A DNA stretch of 64,000 nucleotides from Mantis religiosa (GCA_030765055.1 CM060947.1:105828064-105892063); one strand, 5' to 3'. Numbered from the stretch's first letter, positions 1-13,019 are shown. A program made the numbers and translations. Notes: generated by a model not told the origin, from the sequence alone.

Positions 1-117
1 TAAACAAGGAAGAAGTCGGAAATAGTTCACTCCACAGAAAAAAAAAAAAAAAAAAAAAAAACATTTGCTTCTAATATACGAGTAGGTTGCACGTTCTAAA
101 GAGAGCTACATTTCGTG
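1..117. other. AT-rich flank with a 24-nt poly-A run
   Basis: Positions 38-61 are an uninterrupted run of A, possibly the tail of a retroposon that has otherwise been lost. No coding signal is seen. Confidence 0.6.
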
Positions 118-260
<143 letters not shown>

Positions 261-327
261 GCATAGCCGGGATTTGAACCACGGATCTTCTGGTCTCCGC
301 CCAGCCGCTCTAACCATTGAGCTACTG
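261..327 (-). mobile_element. tRNA-like SINE head
   Basis: Read on the minus strand this begins with a pol III A-box-like GTAGCTCAATGGTTAGAG and has a B-box-like GGTTCAAATCC. It keeps the general layout of a tRNA gene but lacks a matching acceptor stem and terminator. The same head occurs at 24607-24690. It is followed at about 331 by the LINE-tail motif seen at 36.6, 43.1, 44.0 and 59.4 kb. I read it as a SINE head rather than a working tRNA gene. Confidence 0.6.
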
Positions 328-330
328 CAG

Positions 331-395
331 ATGTTATCAGCGCCCTTTAAAATGTTCATCATGGCAAAAGCCAACATTTCGTGTAGTCAACTTTT
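331..395 (-). mobile_element. LINE 3'-tail fragment (stem-loop family)
   Basis: The plus strand reads TCAGCGCCCTTTAAAATG, then TCATCATGGCAAAAGCCA. This matches the 3' UTR of the RNase H-bearing LINE at 59.4-60.5 kb and copies at 36.64, 43.10 and 44.04 kb. Only the inner half of the stem-loop remains here. Confidence 0.55.
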
Positions 396-1111
396 ATCTA
401 TACTTATGGTTTACCAATTACGAAACGTTATTCAGAATGAAGAAGACTATTTTCTAGAAATATTAAATTGTGTTTTTGAAAATACTTCAAACATTTCATA
501 TTTTAACCAAACTCTTTAGAAATTTTCGAGAAAAACCAAAGTTTAGAGGAATATTCTACATAAAGTGTAATCTAATGTGGGTAAATTTTCTTTAAAATCT
601 GTATGTTGCTCCTTGAAGATGCTGAACTTAAAGATTAAATTAGGTATTTAACGACTTTTAGTTTTGACCTGCACAATTCAATTTATGTCATATATTCAGC
701 ATACGAACCGTTTTATAAAATTACTTTTTCAAATTTCAGGGAACTAAAAGCTAATATTTCCCATGAACACTCGGGATCGAATTTTTTTAGTGAAATGCAA
801 ACTCTTCTGTACCTAATGTGTAATTTATTATTATTAAAAAAGTAATATTTCGGAATTCCTCCACAAAAATTTTGTCAGAAATAACATTGATATAATGGGA
901 TTTTTGTGCAGTTTTTAGTACAGTAAGGTGTTTGTCTACATCTTATTTTTACCAATTATGCAAAAGTCTCTAATGAAAAAGAGCACTTCTGAGAATATTC
1001 TCAAAAAATTCAATATGTAAATGTCTCTTGTTAAAATATCATAAGCATATAGCATTTAAATGCAGGTACATGCAAACTCGCATGGATAATTCTACAATTT
1101 ATACTTTAAGT
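396..1111. other. No gene seen; AT-rich sequence
   Basis: Short ORFs here lack recognisable domains. Positions about 545-630 (TTCTACATAAAG ... GCTGAACTTAAA) loosely resemble about 1770-1853 (TTCTACGTAAAG ... GCAGAACTTAAA), which suggests an old dispersed repeat. Confidence 0.4.
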
Positions 1112-1757
1112 TACGCAGATGTCCAAATAGTTATAGCTTAGGACCATGAGGATATAGGATTTACGACTAGAAAACTTATTGAAGGATACAATAAATGGGG
1201 ATTAAAAATTAATTTAAAGAGAATAAACTATTTGTCGTGCAGAGATGAAGAAGAAGGCCCAGATTTCGAAGGGAGTGCATCAATAGCAGTGAGGAGAGTA
1301 TGTATTTAGGAATGAAGATAAATTCAAATTGTAATCAAGAAGAGCACATTAATTATAGAATTAAAAAATTTATGGCAGTTTAGAGGCAAAATTACGCACA
1401 TATAAATCAATAATTATAAGTACGTCAGCTTATGGAGCAAAAACTTGGATATTCAATAAAAATTTAAATTTAAAAATCCTTGTATACCGAAATTGATTGT
1501 TTCAGGAGATCCACCAGACACTCTAAATTAGAAAAAGTGATAAAACAAACTGTGAAAGTTCAAAATTAAATTTTGGATAGTAAGGGCATGATGAAAGATT
1601 ACCAAAACATGGTTTAAAGTGGAGCACATCTGGAAGAGGAAGACGTGGTAGACCTACATTTAAACGGATGTAGAATACTGAAATAATAACGAAGGAATTG
1701 GGACTGGATAAATTATATTCAGAGGATAGAGAAGAGTGCAGGAAAAGGATAATCAAC
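1112..1757 (+). pseudogene. Decayed LINE reverse transcriptase, C-terminal half
   Basis: A non-LTR retrotransposon fragment, now dead. It starts at the polymerase active-site region: YADV, where YADD is expected, followed by QIVIA and a stop in place of the usual Q/N. Then come HEDIGFTTRKLIEGYNKWGL and KINLK, typical of the LINE RT palm/thumb. Further on, in shifting frames, are MKINSNCNQEEHINYRI, RRSTRHSKLEKV, GRGRRGRPTF and ITKELGLDKLYSEDREECR, which are the usual C-terminal LINE motifs (RRSxRxSRLEK, GRRxRGRP). Several stops and frameshifts are present, and the catalytic second Asp is changed. No 5' part of the element is visible, so this is a 5'-truncated copy. The clade is not assigned. 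Confidence 0.75.
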
Positions 1758-2249
1758 ATTTCCGAAAATTTTCTACGTAAAGAGTAGTCTTCTGTATGCG
1801 AATTATTTTGAAAATCTCCATGTTTCATCTTTGGAAAATGCAGAACTTAAATCACATGTTTGCTATTTTACCAACTTTTCATTTTTGAGTCATGCTGTTT
1901 ATAGACACACACAAAACACACATACACAGACATATACACCAACGATTTTCTAATTTTTTTATTTAATGGACTTCAAAACGCGTAGTTTTACTGAAACCTC
2001 GGTATCGGACGTTTAAGTGTAATGAGTGTCTTACTTTTCTCACTTACTTTAGGTTGTAGAGAAAGAAATGGTAAAATTGATACGAAAGGAAAATCTTCAA
2101 GAAAATTTCCACAACACAGACTACCATTTTCATGGAAAATTGTTTTGACAACAATAGTAAACATTGCAATAGAATATCAATAGTTTTTAGACAGTTGAAT
2201 GACGAGTAACACTTTGAATTTTCTGGGAATAGGTGTTCACGCTGTTCTG
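1758..2249. other. No gene seen
   Basis: The 3' flank of the LINE fragment, then AT-rich sequence with an ACACACAAAACACACATACACA tract near 1905-1930. Nothing else was recognised. Confidence 0.4.
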
Positions 2250-2570
2250 TGCCATGGCGTAGTGGGCTAAGGCTTCATCCTTTGGTTCTCTGCCACGAAA
2301 TGCACAGTGGGTAGATCCACTCCTGAGGGGTGCGGATTTAAGTCCCAGGTATGGGATCGGTGCCCACTCAGCATCCCTAGGTAGCCGCTCCGGTTGCGTA
2401 AGCTAACTTTGTGGCTGGGGTTGCCGAGATGCTGACCACATTTCTACTCCGTGACGTTTGGATCATCACCCACCTTTATCTTGCCAATGTGGGCCTGAGG
2501 CCGGTTTTCGGGTTGGCAGGCTTTGGCCCACTAGGGCTGTTACGCCAAGGGTTGTTTCTCCATTTTTTAT
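2250..2570 (+). mobile_element. GC-rich SINE-like unit with tRNA-like head
   Basis: A sharply bounded GC-rich block in AT-rich DNA. The start (GCCATGGCGTAGTGGGCTAAGG, 2251-2272) resembles a pol III A-box region. GCGGATTTAAGTCCC near 2332-2346 resembles a B box, at greater spacing than in a standard tRNA. A non-coding body ending near GTTGTTTC follows. No second copy is in the window, so its status as a family is inferred. Confidence 0.45.
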
Positions 2571-2580
2571 GCTCATGCTG

Positions 2581-2760
2581 AATGCCTTTCGCATAAGTGG
2601 TAACCTGTAAGATGTAGTCAAAACCTTTCTACAATCTTTCTTGTTAAAGATTAAAGTTTATGTCAAACAAGGTTTTTTACGTAATTTCCGAAATGTTCAT
2701 TGTTATTGGTTTGAATTAGCAAATACTTATCCATTATAGCTTTTCAATTATGTACTTACA
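2581..2760. repeat. Dispersed AT-rich repeat, copy 1
   Basis: It shares the AATGCCTT ... GTAAACCT-like start with copies at 3063 and 58085. It also shares a TTCCGAAATGTTCATTGTTATTGGTTTGAATT-like stretch with 58196-58230. Divergence is high. Confidence 0.4.
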
Positions 2761-3062
2761 GTGAGTAGGAGAATACTGCGTATGCATGTATTTATATGCA
2801 AATGTATGTGGTCTATCGTGAGCAACATAACACAAAAACGAAAAGTTGTTTTACAAGGAGGCCTGGTATTCATGTTCAGGATCATTCTATGAAAATCCAA
2901 GCCTCCTAAACCTCCTTTTAAACGGAAAACATTTCATACGTTCTATTTTTTCAAAAATAACTCTAATGATTATGATTAACGTACAGTTTTTAAGCTGGTC
3001 TCTCAGCAAATAAAATCAATAATTTGATTTTTCTTAAAATAGCTTCTTAAGTGTCTAATCTT

Positions 3063-3200
3063 TATTCTGAATGCCTTGTAAACCTTAAGAGACAAAACCT
3101 CCCTTTACAAAAATCTCGTCCAAGCATTCAATTTGTGTCAGGTAAAGCATTTTGTGATTGACCCTTTTCAAGATTTTCTTCGTTACTGCTTCGAACTTTC
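3063..3200. repeat. Dispersed AT-rich repeat, copy 2
   Basis: GAATGCCTTGTAAACCTTAAGAGAC at 3068-3092 closely matches GGTAAACCTTAAGAGATAAAA at 58102-58122, and similarity continues weakly downstream (ATTCAATTTGTGTCAG / TCAAATTGATGTCAG). Confidence 0.45.
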
Positions 3201-4101
3201 ATAAATGTTATAATGTACTTAACTGCAAAAAGCTATTGTTTTTACTTTCTCTAACAGGTAAATAGTACGTGGATACGGGGGTAGCGCATGCAACACAAAA
3301 CTTCGATATATAGATTTAACCAGAAATACATGTTTTATGGCATCTTGAAACCAAAAAGCATTTTTAGAAATCTCTAGTGTGTGTATGTGTGTTGGTGTCT
3401 TTATGGACACATAACTTAAACACTAATGATAGGATAAACATCAAACTTGTTATTTGAGTATTTTCCGCAGATGTGAGACAAAGATTTTCAAGATATACCA
3501 AACACATACTCTTTATATGGAAATTTTTCAAGGTTTTCATTTATTCAATTGTTTCTCGGGATTTCGTGTAACTTTAAGGCCAGCCTTTAACGTCCAGTTC
3601 TTAAACATTTCTTTTAAGTACTATTTTCACTATTTCTATGTATCAAAATCGAACTCTATAACTATTTCTGCTAAGGTTTATCTAACTTGAAATTAAGTAG
3701 ATGGAACAATATACTTTGACATAGCAAGTTACGTACAAATAAACTACAAGTTTAGAAACTCATGTGAATATAACTTAATTCTTCTTATAACCACAACGAA
3801 ACGTTTAATATGTTATGAAGGCTTAAGAAGAAGTAAATAGAAGAATAATTTTTTCTAAGATGATTTTATGGAAGAGTGAGTACAGAAATCATGTGAGGGC
3901 AACATATCTGACGTTTCTTTACAGAGCAAAATGTTTTGTCTTTTCCTGGAGGTGTCGTTTTCTTTTTCTCATGGTCATGCAAAGAGAATGAAATCTCGTC
4001 ATCAGTGAGTTGCTGTTGCTTTCTAATTAATACAAAAATAATTTAATGAAACAATTGTAATAGTTTACTGTTTCAAAAATGGCTCTAGCAGTTTTGAATT
4101 T
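3201..4101. other. No gene seen
   Basis: AT-rich DNA with short ORFs of 63-78 codons and no recognisable domain, codon signature or splice context. Confidence 0.4.
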
Positions 4102-4809
<708 letters not shown>

Positions 4810-7199
4810 AATTAATCTTCCTGTGCATAAATTTAATATAATTTTTATAACTGGTGTCGGTAAGAGATGGACAAAACCTACGCTACAAACAAGTAACAAT
4901 TAATTTCAAGCAACCATTTCCTATATGTCAGTTATTAATGATATGAATTTTTCCGTACCAATGCATCTGCCATTTTAAAGGTGTTGCCGTTATTCAGTTT
5001 TCTTTTTCTCGCCTATAATGTTATCGAATTTTAAGGCTAGCATATAGCGCCACGCTGCTAAACACTTTTTACTGGTTTGAGTTGCCTGAATATACTTTGT
5101 ATTTACAATTAAATATATAATTAAACTGTTTCTGTAAACATTTGTATCGACTAATATGAAGTGGAGGAAAAATAGACGTTTGTAGAAGTAATACAGCTTT
5201 GTAAAAAATGGATAGGAGTGAACGTGAACGAAACATTCCCAACCCTTTTATTTTTAATATCTCGTTTCAACAAAGTCATGTTAAGATCATATGCAATTTT
5301 CATCCTCATATATCATATTAAAAATACATAATTTTATTTTGGCACTTAATAATATTTTAGGAATATCAAATGGTGAATAAAGTGCTGCAAGTATCTCAAA
5401 ATCAACCTTACCTTCACATTAGATTTTCCGATATTTTTGACATAGAAGTAAAATTAAATTAAAAAATAATCTCCGGAAGAACTCATACCAACTAAAATTT
5501 GGCTCTTTACTATTTAGCATGCACGCTATTTTACAACACATAAGTTTGGAATTAATTCTACTTTTGTATGCACCTTTTTGAGATATCGGTTCTAATTCTT
5601 AATTATAAAGAAAAAGTACGTAACATTTTTTACAAAATCATCAGTAAACAAACACTGTTCAACTGTTGGAACTTTTTATAAGCTCAAACTCGTTCATAAA
5701 CGTGTATTCTGAGTACGAATTGCATTAAGTAGTATGAGAATTACATTGCAAATATTGAATGCTATGTGTTCAATTAAGCCGCAATTATACACTTCGAAAG
5801 AAAACAACTGGATCATTTATATCAATAAATTTGATATGACCCTTTGCGGAGACACTTAAGCTCATTATCCATCAAGAACAGCGTACATTTTGATAAGTTC
5901 AAAGTTCACGTGGTACTGCAGCTAGCGGCTGTGCTGTCCCGCAAATTACCAACTCGGTTTACATCACTACCCCATTAAAACTATCCGTTTTGATTGCTCC
6001 AACGCCAGCCAAATATTCTTCAATCATAGAATACTCTAGTTTAACTATAGTTCTTCATGTGTGGCCGGACCCTGGCGTAGTATACGTGCACACACAGAGC
6101 CCCGCCCCATGCTAGTTTATTTAATACATCTAGGACAAGTAGAAAAAGTTTCAAGGCAAGAGGGAGGCCACAACACTTTCAAAACTATAAAATTTGAATT
6201 TGGCATCCGTTCCTTTTTACCAAGAGCATGTGAATTATATATTCTATAATATTATTTTCGTAATAACGTTTTAAAAAATTCTATAACTTGAAACCATTTA
6301 AATTTTAAGCTTATCACATGAGAAAATTAGCTTTGAAAGCTATTTTATCCAATGTTTCGTGATTAAACTTTCTAAACATCTATCTTTAAGATAGATAACA
6401 GATAAGTTTCTAAGAAAATGAGCTGAAAAATATGCAGCATTAGTTACAGATAGTTACAAAAATCGTTTGCAATTGTTTTAATAGCTTTTCCTCAGCAGAA
6501 TATATAATTTCCGTTTCTTTTAAGTTAAATTCCTTAACACTGTGCTGCATATTTATATTTTTAACATATTATAAGTAAATGTATTAAACTTCATTGCTGG
6601 ATTTTAAAGAACTATTGATAAAAAAAGTTTTGATAAAGATATTTAAATAACATCAAAAAGGCTAAAAGGTCCTGTTGCTCTCAATGTAATAGCAGAAAGA
6701 CACCATTTTAAATAAGTATGTACAGAATACTAAAGTACCTTTCCGGGATGCAAATGTATTAGGCTCAAATATCTATATCTTAACAGAATATTTTACTTGA
6801 ATTTTCTTTTTAAAGAAAGTATGGTGTGAATATCATTTTGTTTACAATCGGTTCCTACTATGTTTAATGGCTTCAGAACAAAGTAATTCTCCTGAGAATT
6901 ATATGTTAAAAAGAAACATACTTAATGGTACTGTATTACCGCATGTCCTTTCCTAGCAATTATATCAAACGCTAAAAATATACCTAATTTTTTAAAAATA
7001 TATTATGTTTAAACAGCGGTTCAAAACCCCTATACAAACGAGTTGAATGACAACTTTGCCCTTTTTGTATGCTCACTGATACACATAGAGAAACAAAAAG
7101 GAGAGAAAAAACTAAAAACAAAAGTGGACAACGAAAGAAAGGCAAGCACCGTATTTCTTCTGTTATCGCAGTTCATTTGTCACAGTTTCACAGCACTGT
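4810..7199. other. No gene seen; unique-looking AT-rich DNA
   Basis: About 2.4 kb without a recognisable element. A short GC-richer patch near 6060-6120 (GTGGCCGGACCCTGGCGTAG) is not identified. The 62-codon ORF across it has no motif. Confidence 0.4.
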
Positions 7200-7440
7200 A
7201 TACACTAGCGGAGGAAACGTCGCGGCGATAGTTGCGCGAAAGTTTGAAAAGCGGCATGGTCTTACCTCGAAGGGTTGGCCGGTTCAAAGAGCGATGGAGT
7301 GGTACGAGAAACAGCGATGTTTGATGTAGCCCACTTCTCGCTGTACCCCGCCCTTTATATGGCGATACTGGCGTCGCTGCGCGCCCAACCTTTGAAGCGC
7401 CACACATACACACACCCCTGTTTCCATGACGACCATGAGT
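7200..7440. other. CpG-rich island of unknown nature
   Basis: A local block with many CpG dinucleotides (GTCGCGGCGATAGTTGCGCG, GGCGTCGCTGCGCGCCC) in otherwise AT-rich DNA, containing a TATA-like CTTTATATGGCG near 7352. It could be a promoter-proximal segment or part of an LTR. Three overlapping short ORFs on both strands have no recognisable domain. Confidence 0.3.
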
Positions 7441-8320
7441 AACAGGTACCTCATTGATGGAATTTTATACTAATAACCTGGAGTTTTTATTCCGCTACAC
7501 CAACGTTCCGAACAGCTACTTGATCAACATTTTGTGTGGTTTATTGAACAAGCAAGAGCGTGGCTCTTTAGATTTAGGTTCATATTACATTAATTTTCAT
7601 ACAGCATCACTGGCAGGAGCAATACGATACTTAAAACGAAGGCCTCTTAACTGAGAAGACTGTAAGTTACCGCCTACAATATTTATAATTCCACGAAGTA
7701 TTTTCCACAAAATAAAGGTAAATAAGAAGTTGCTAATTCAGCATTCGAAAATTGATGTAAAAGAGAAATACGTGCCCTTAAATTGTCTCTCTTATTTCCC
7801 TGGATGAGCCATCTCTCATGACCTTTATCTCCCCGGATGGAGCTTAAAGGAGCACTAGGAGTATGATACGTGTGCGATTATCAATCAAAGTAATTATACC
7901 AACAGCAGCATCATCCATCCCTTATGGCAAAAGTTGGGTCTGAGGGAAACATCTTTGGATGGTTAAATGTATGCCAGAAGTATAGATTTTGCATGTGCTG
8001 TCAATTAAAACTTGTTCGTCTTAGCTTAGAAAATTTTTAGCATACAAACTAACGGAAGGAAAATTCTGTTGTTCAATAGGCACAAAGGAGAAACAGTAAT
8101 AGAGTTTAAATGTCCTCGTGCCTTTTTGTTTTCAATATTTTCCGTTTTATTGCTTTAACGTATTTTTTAATTGCTCCCACTTTCAACTTTTTCGTCGGTG
8201 TCATTTACAAACTTACTTTACATTACTAAGGCGTAATATTTCCATGAAAATGGAATTTATTCTGGCGGAGAACAATTTTCAGTCAGGATTTGTCAATGTA
8301 CTTACCGAGCGTCATTAGCT
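7441..8320. other. No gene seen
   Basis: AT-rich sequence; the two 66-codon ORFs show no motifs. Confidence 0.4.
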
Positions 8321-8546
8321 TTCAAAAATTTAATTATTTATTTCTCCGACAGTTTAAATAATTTAAATCGACACTTTTTGTTTTAGTGTTTCGTTTTCAA
8401 ACATTTAATTATTCATTTCTCCGATAGTTTAAAAAATTTAAAACGACTATTTTTTGTTGTAGTGTTTGATTTTCAAAACTTTAATTATTCATTTCTCCGA
8501 CAGTTTAAATAATTTAAAACGACTACTTTTTGTTGTAGTGCTTGAT
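8321..8546. repeat. Three-copy tandem repeat, period about 75 bp
   Basis: Three diverged units start at about 8321, 8396 and 8472. Each reads TTCAAA(A/C)ATTTAATTAT, then TTTCTCCGACAGTTTAAA, then CGAC and TTTTTGTT-TAGTG. Confidence 0.9.
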
Positions 8547-8997
8547 ATGCATTTTTCCTACATATGGAACTATAGATTATGAACACTGATCATACATGAA
8601 ATAAAATGATAGTTGCGAGAGAATATTTCGGATGGAAACGTTCCAGGCCTAAGCTTAGGGTCTCTTCAGCGTTTGCAAATTATTTAAATCCGGAGAAAAC
8701 TGCATTAGTACCTACAAAATAATTTTATAGCATCACACGACTGAAAGTTGAAAAATCGATGCAACTCTCAGACAAAAAGCTCATAAAATTATATAAAAAA
8801 AGAATATTGCAAGAACACGTCATATCGTTTCCTCTCTGAACATTAAGTATGAGACCTTTACCTCCATTAATTTGGCCGTTTTTTAAATTGGAGACAAATA
8901 CTTTCAGAATCACTATTTATATTTTATACTCTGTGTATGATACATTCTGTATCAGCAAAACGTGCATCTTTCTCCTTGCATTATTATTTTATATGCT
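8547..8997. other. No gene seen
   Basis: AT-rich DNA with short ORFs only. Confidence 0.4.
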
Positions 8998-9115
8998 CAG
9001 TTTCTTCTTTTCTGCCTTCCCCTCATACTTCTGCACTTTTCCCCCTTGTTCCCTCTCGCTTTCTCTCTCCTTCTCTCCATCTCCCCTTCTCTCCATCTCC
9101 CCTTCTATCTATTTG
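8998..9115. repeat. Polypyrimidine tract
   Basis: C/T-rich strand with a short internal duplication of TCTCCATCTCCCCTTC. The translated ORFs are low-complexity products of the tract. Confidence 0.7.
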
Positions 9116-10408
9116 ACATCCACTTAAAGGATTTCTGTTCCTTTTTCTTTGCAATTTACATATCATGTGAAGTTATGAGAATCAATAGTAAATCTGCTAT
9201 CTTCTTACGGTTATAACATTAGAACTACACAGTTAGAACTTATGTACTATAAGCATTTTTCTTTCCAATGGCTGCCGAATAGAATGCTGAGTTTTAGTAC
9301 ACAAAATCTTAGACGTATGTGTATAGAAAGAGTGGAAATGTATACAGACACATGTAAACATGAATCATATGAAAGAAGAAACAAATCTCTTGCAATGAGC
9401 ACATGATCTCTCTGGAATGTGAAAGGAAGAAGAAAGTAAATTGATAGAAGGGAAGGTGATGTTGGAGGAATACGTGAAATAATGGCCAAAGAAACTGGAG
9501 ATCTCAGAAAAAAAATATCCATAGCGTTGTATGTTCATCACAAATCCCACATGTAGTCAGTCACCTGGTGTCGGACCTAGCTGCCGTAGTTAGAGTCAAA
9601 TGGCCTCGGCTACTACGCGGCCTAAAATTTGTTTAGTGCAAGAAAACTGCAAAGAAGGGAGGTGGGTTTTTTTATCGCTTTGTTTCAACACTTTTCCATA
9701 CGTCTTATTTAAAATATTTTATTGTAACTAAATTATAAAGTTACCACATTGTATTATTTTTAACAAAACAGCACAAAATGCACAAATGTACAATGAATGG
9801 ACAGAACTCCGTTTCCCTAGTTTAGCAAATGTCAAACACTATGGAAACACCAGTGCGGTGCAACAAGGGGACTCCGGCTCGTTACGTCAGCCAGCGGCTG
9901 TCACTGAATGTTCCATTATTGCTGTTATCGGTGGCAAATAACGGTGGTGGACTAGGGTGATTTACATTTAATCCTACAGCTACCATCCAAACGGTTCACT
10001 GCCTGAGAAATTTTGATCTAACTGATGAGTTCATACTGTGGTCTAATTACTTCGGTTGCCGACTCTGGACCTAAACAATAACAATTGACTGAACAATGTT
10101 AATATCAGTGTAATTATAGGTATATAGTCACACACACAATTTTATAATTTTCCTCTTTAAATTCTGGTACAACATAAAATCCATTCTCAACACCGTTCTT
10201 ATACAGAGTGGAAAAGCGGTAAATAGAAGTGAAATGAATCGGTTATATATACTTTACTAAGCCTTGCCTCTACCCGTATAGAATTCCATTACACTCGACC
10301 AGTGGTTACTTGCATTATTACCTTAACTTCTTTACACATGTTTTATAGGTTTCTCCTGGCATTTCTTACCTGTCCTGATGCATTTCTCCATTTCTTTTAT
10401 TCCCCTGC
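9116..10408. other. No gene seen
   Basis: Mostly AT-rich. GC-richer patches near 9555-9620 and 9840-9960 were not matched to anything else in the window. Confidence 0.4.
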
Positions 10409-10640
10409 CCACCCTTATACCGTAGATAGTGACGTGCTGCCTCACGTTCAAGAGGTACGAGTTCGAATCTCGCTCAGGGCGAGTTAACTGGATAAGGCTT
10501 CTCCAGGATTTTCTCTTATCCTAAAATATCAGTGTAGGGTAGCTCTGAGCTATATGCATTCTGGACTCAGTTTAGTATAATTTTACCAATTTCATTCATA
10601 TGAACTGACTTAACATAAGAGGACTTAAAAAAAATAAAAG
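10409..10640 (+). mobile_element. SINE A, diverged copy
   Basis: Plus-strand copy with CTGCCTCACGTTCAAGAGGT, B box GAGTTCGAATCTCG, the TTATCCTAAAATATCAGTG body, a GGGTAGCTCTGAGC segment, and a tail ending in an A-rich run (CTTAAAAAAAATAAAAG). More diverged than the other copies. Confidence 0.75.
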
Positions 10641-10649
10641 TAGACAAAA

Positions 10650-12450
10650 GATTCCTTTTCCTAAACATTCCACAATTATTTTAATGCTGTTTGTCCCTCT
10701 ATGAGATTTTAAGCAATTTGTCCCATTTTGTTACTAGTGTATCCTTTTCCCATTCCCTTAGATTCTAATTCCACTTAGATTCTAATAAACAATGAAATAT
10801 TCTCTCCAATGTTTAACATACATCTTTGTCTTTGCCATCTCCAAAATCTTTTAAAAGCACTGCTCCTAAATCCATCCCTTCCATATATTTCTCCCTCAGC
10901 TAATATTTTTAATATACAAGTTTACAGAACCCCTATTACTAAGCAGTCCAAATCACTTTCATCTCCATATCCTAACTCTGCGTAATTGTTCGTCTGAGTA
11001 CTACTTTGTCTTGAATTCCAATTTTCAAGAATTATAACATCCCAATTTCTTATAAAAACTTCTTACACTCCACCCATCAATTGTTTTACTCGAAAATTGC
11101 ATTTAATACTTTATAAACCTTTTAGAAGTATGTGTTCTATCTTTAAACTCTTGTATCAATATTTCAAAATTATTGTCTCTGACACCGAAACTTTCTCCCT
11201 ACTCTCCTTACTCTGTCAATACCACTCACTTTGTTGAAGCTTTAGATGAAATAGAGTGATTAATTAAATAAATCTTCAGGTATTTCTTTGAATGAACCCA
11301 TATTTCCGCTTCGCTCACAGCCTCATACATTCTCTTCAACCTCTTTACTGGCAAATTTGGAATTTTATCCAAAGATATCCTGATGACTCTGTTTACTTAT
11401 GATTTCCATATTTCATTGTCTTTCAGCCTAATCCTCAAATAATAGAATTCCTCAATTACCGCCGGTAGCTCTCCATTTAAGATCCATCTCTCATCCATCC
11501 TTAACTCCCCCATTTAAAGTACTACTTTAGATTTACTGGCATTTATGCTTAACCCATTTTCTGCAAAATCTGTTTATTTCATTTAAAGAATGCTGCATAC
11601 CAAATTATTCTAGTAGAGTTCATCATGAAGTTATCCACAAATAGCAGCCAGATACTTCGTTCTTACCTATAAACGGGCGAGTGTATTAATTTCAAAATTC
11701 TTTCCATAAAATCAACAATAAAGAAGTTGAACATGACTGGATATAATTTACAAGTGTGTCTAAAGCCAACTCAAACTAAGCTTCTGCTCCACAGTTTTAT
11801 TAGTTCCATTTCTTAAACACACAAAAGTCCCTCATGAAAATTTTTAATTTCTGCAGCAAATTTTTCACTTGCACCCTTATATCACATTTCAAACGTAAGC
11901 ATATCATATCTGATTTTATCAAAAGCCTTTTCAATCGGCAAAAGCTGTATACCCTCCTCCTTTTTATTAAATATATATTTACTACAGCTTGAATTGCTAG
12001 AATATTATCAACTACTCTTTTCTATACCTAAATACTCTCTGGTATTGTCTTAGCTTCCCTTCTGTTTCTAACTATTCCTGAGGTCTTAAACGTTGTATGC
12101 CAATATAAATACTACCTAAAATTGACCAAACGTACATCCTAAAGTTTCTTGAATTATTTAACTCCCCTAACATTAATAAGTATTTAAGATTTTCTGAATT
12201 CTGTTTATGACACTGCCATTAACATGGGAAAATAACACTTTTCATTTCAATAAAAACCTCGAAATCAGAAAGTTTCATTCTTTCGTCCACATTCATATTT
12301 ATAAATATAAACTCACTACCTAATTCTTTTCTCCTAGCTCCATTAACTATTATTTCCAAAGAATAATATTATTTTAAAGCCTTTCATATTAGAACTCTTG
12401 TCCAACATCTCTCTCTTACTCATAGGCACCTATCTTATTTAAATTTCACA
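10650..12450 (-). pseudogene. Long, heavily decayed LINE (endonuclease-RT region)
   Basis: Read on the minus strand, short pieces of non-LTR retrotransposon protein appear in order, broken by many stops and frameshifts. They are RKELGSEFIFINMNVDERMK (end of the endonuclease region), IQAVVNIYLIKR, FDKIRYDMLTFEM (RT finger/palm), LYPVMFNFFIVDFMERILKL (matching the LSPxLFNxFI motif), WLLFVDN (where YADD is expected) and SINASKSKVV (thumb region). The order and spacing fit a LINE of about 1.8 kb remaining length. Ends are approximate, the active-site Asp pair is not intact, and the element is clearly dead. Confidence 0.6.
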
Positions 12451-12779
12451 TATCATAGTGTTAAAGTATTCCTTTACATTAGCATACTTTGAACTTAAGA
12501 TTGTCATTTAAACTTAAGTGAACATTCTTCAAAGTGTGGGTTATTAATAAAGTCGAATACATGTTCCTTTTTTACTGTTTGGAGTACATTTGACATTTGA
12601 GCCCCATTAATAATATGAAGTTGGCTATCTTAAGTTTCACACGTAGTATTAAACAGAATCGTATCTTAAATAACAAAATAAGTTCCTAATTTGTCTAAAT
12701 ATTTCCTTAAAGTTCGACGAAGTTGTAATATTTATAATGTACTATATATATCATCTGTTGGTCTCACTCTCCCTCTCTC
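12451..12779. other. No gene seen
   Basis: AT-rich spacer with a CT-rich run (CTCTCCCTCTCTCCCTCTCCC) at its right edge, next to the SINE B copy. Confidence 0.4.
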
Positions 12780-12964
12780 CCTCTCCCAGGCGACCGTAAA
12801 GTGAGATTTGTTGTGGACAACACGGCGCTGGGGCGGGTTTTCTCCGGGACCTCCGGTTTCCCCCGCCATCTCATTCTACCGGTGCTTCATCTTCATCTCA
12901 TGTATCATCAGTGTCATCGCCTGCGGTGCCGTATGTAGTAAAAGCGGGCGTTAAATACTACACA

Positions 12965-12968
<4 letters not shown>
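12780..12968 (+). mobile_element. SINE B, 5'-truncated
   Basis: It shares GTGGACAACACGGCGC, TCTCCGGGACCTCCGGTTTC, CGCCATCTCATTC, ATCATCAGTGTCATCGCC and GTAGTAAAAGCGGGCGTTAAA with the fuller copy at 15233. The tRNA-like head is mostly missing. A (CA)n array follows the 3' end directly. Confidence 0.8.
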
Positions 12969-13018
<50 letters not shown>

Positions 13019-13019
13019 G

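Noticed and set aside
261..327. Functional tRNA gene
   Set aside because: A and B boxes are present, but the acceptor stem does not pair, no terminator T-run follows, and related heads are attached to SINE bodies.
7043..7413. Overlapping short ORFs on both strands
   Set aside because: They reflect a CpG-rich patch with few stops; no motif on either strand.
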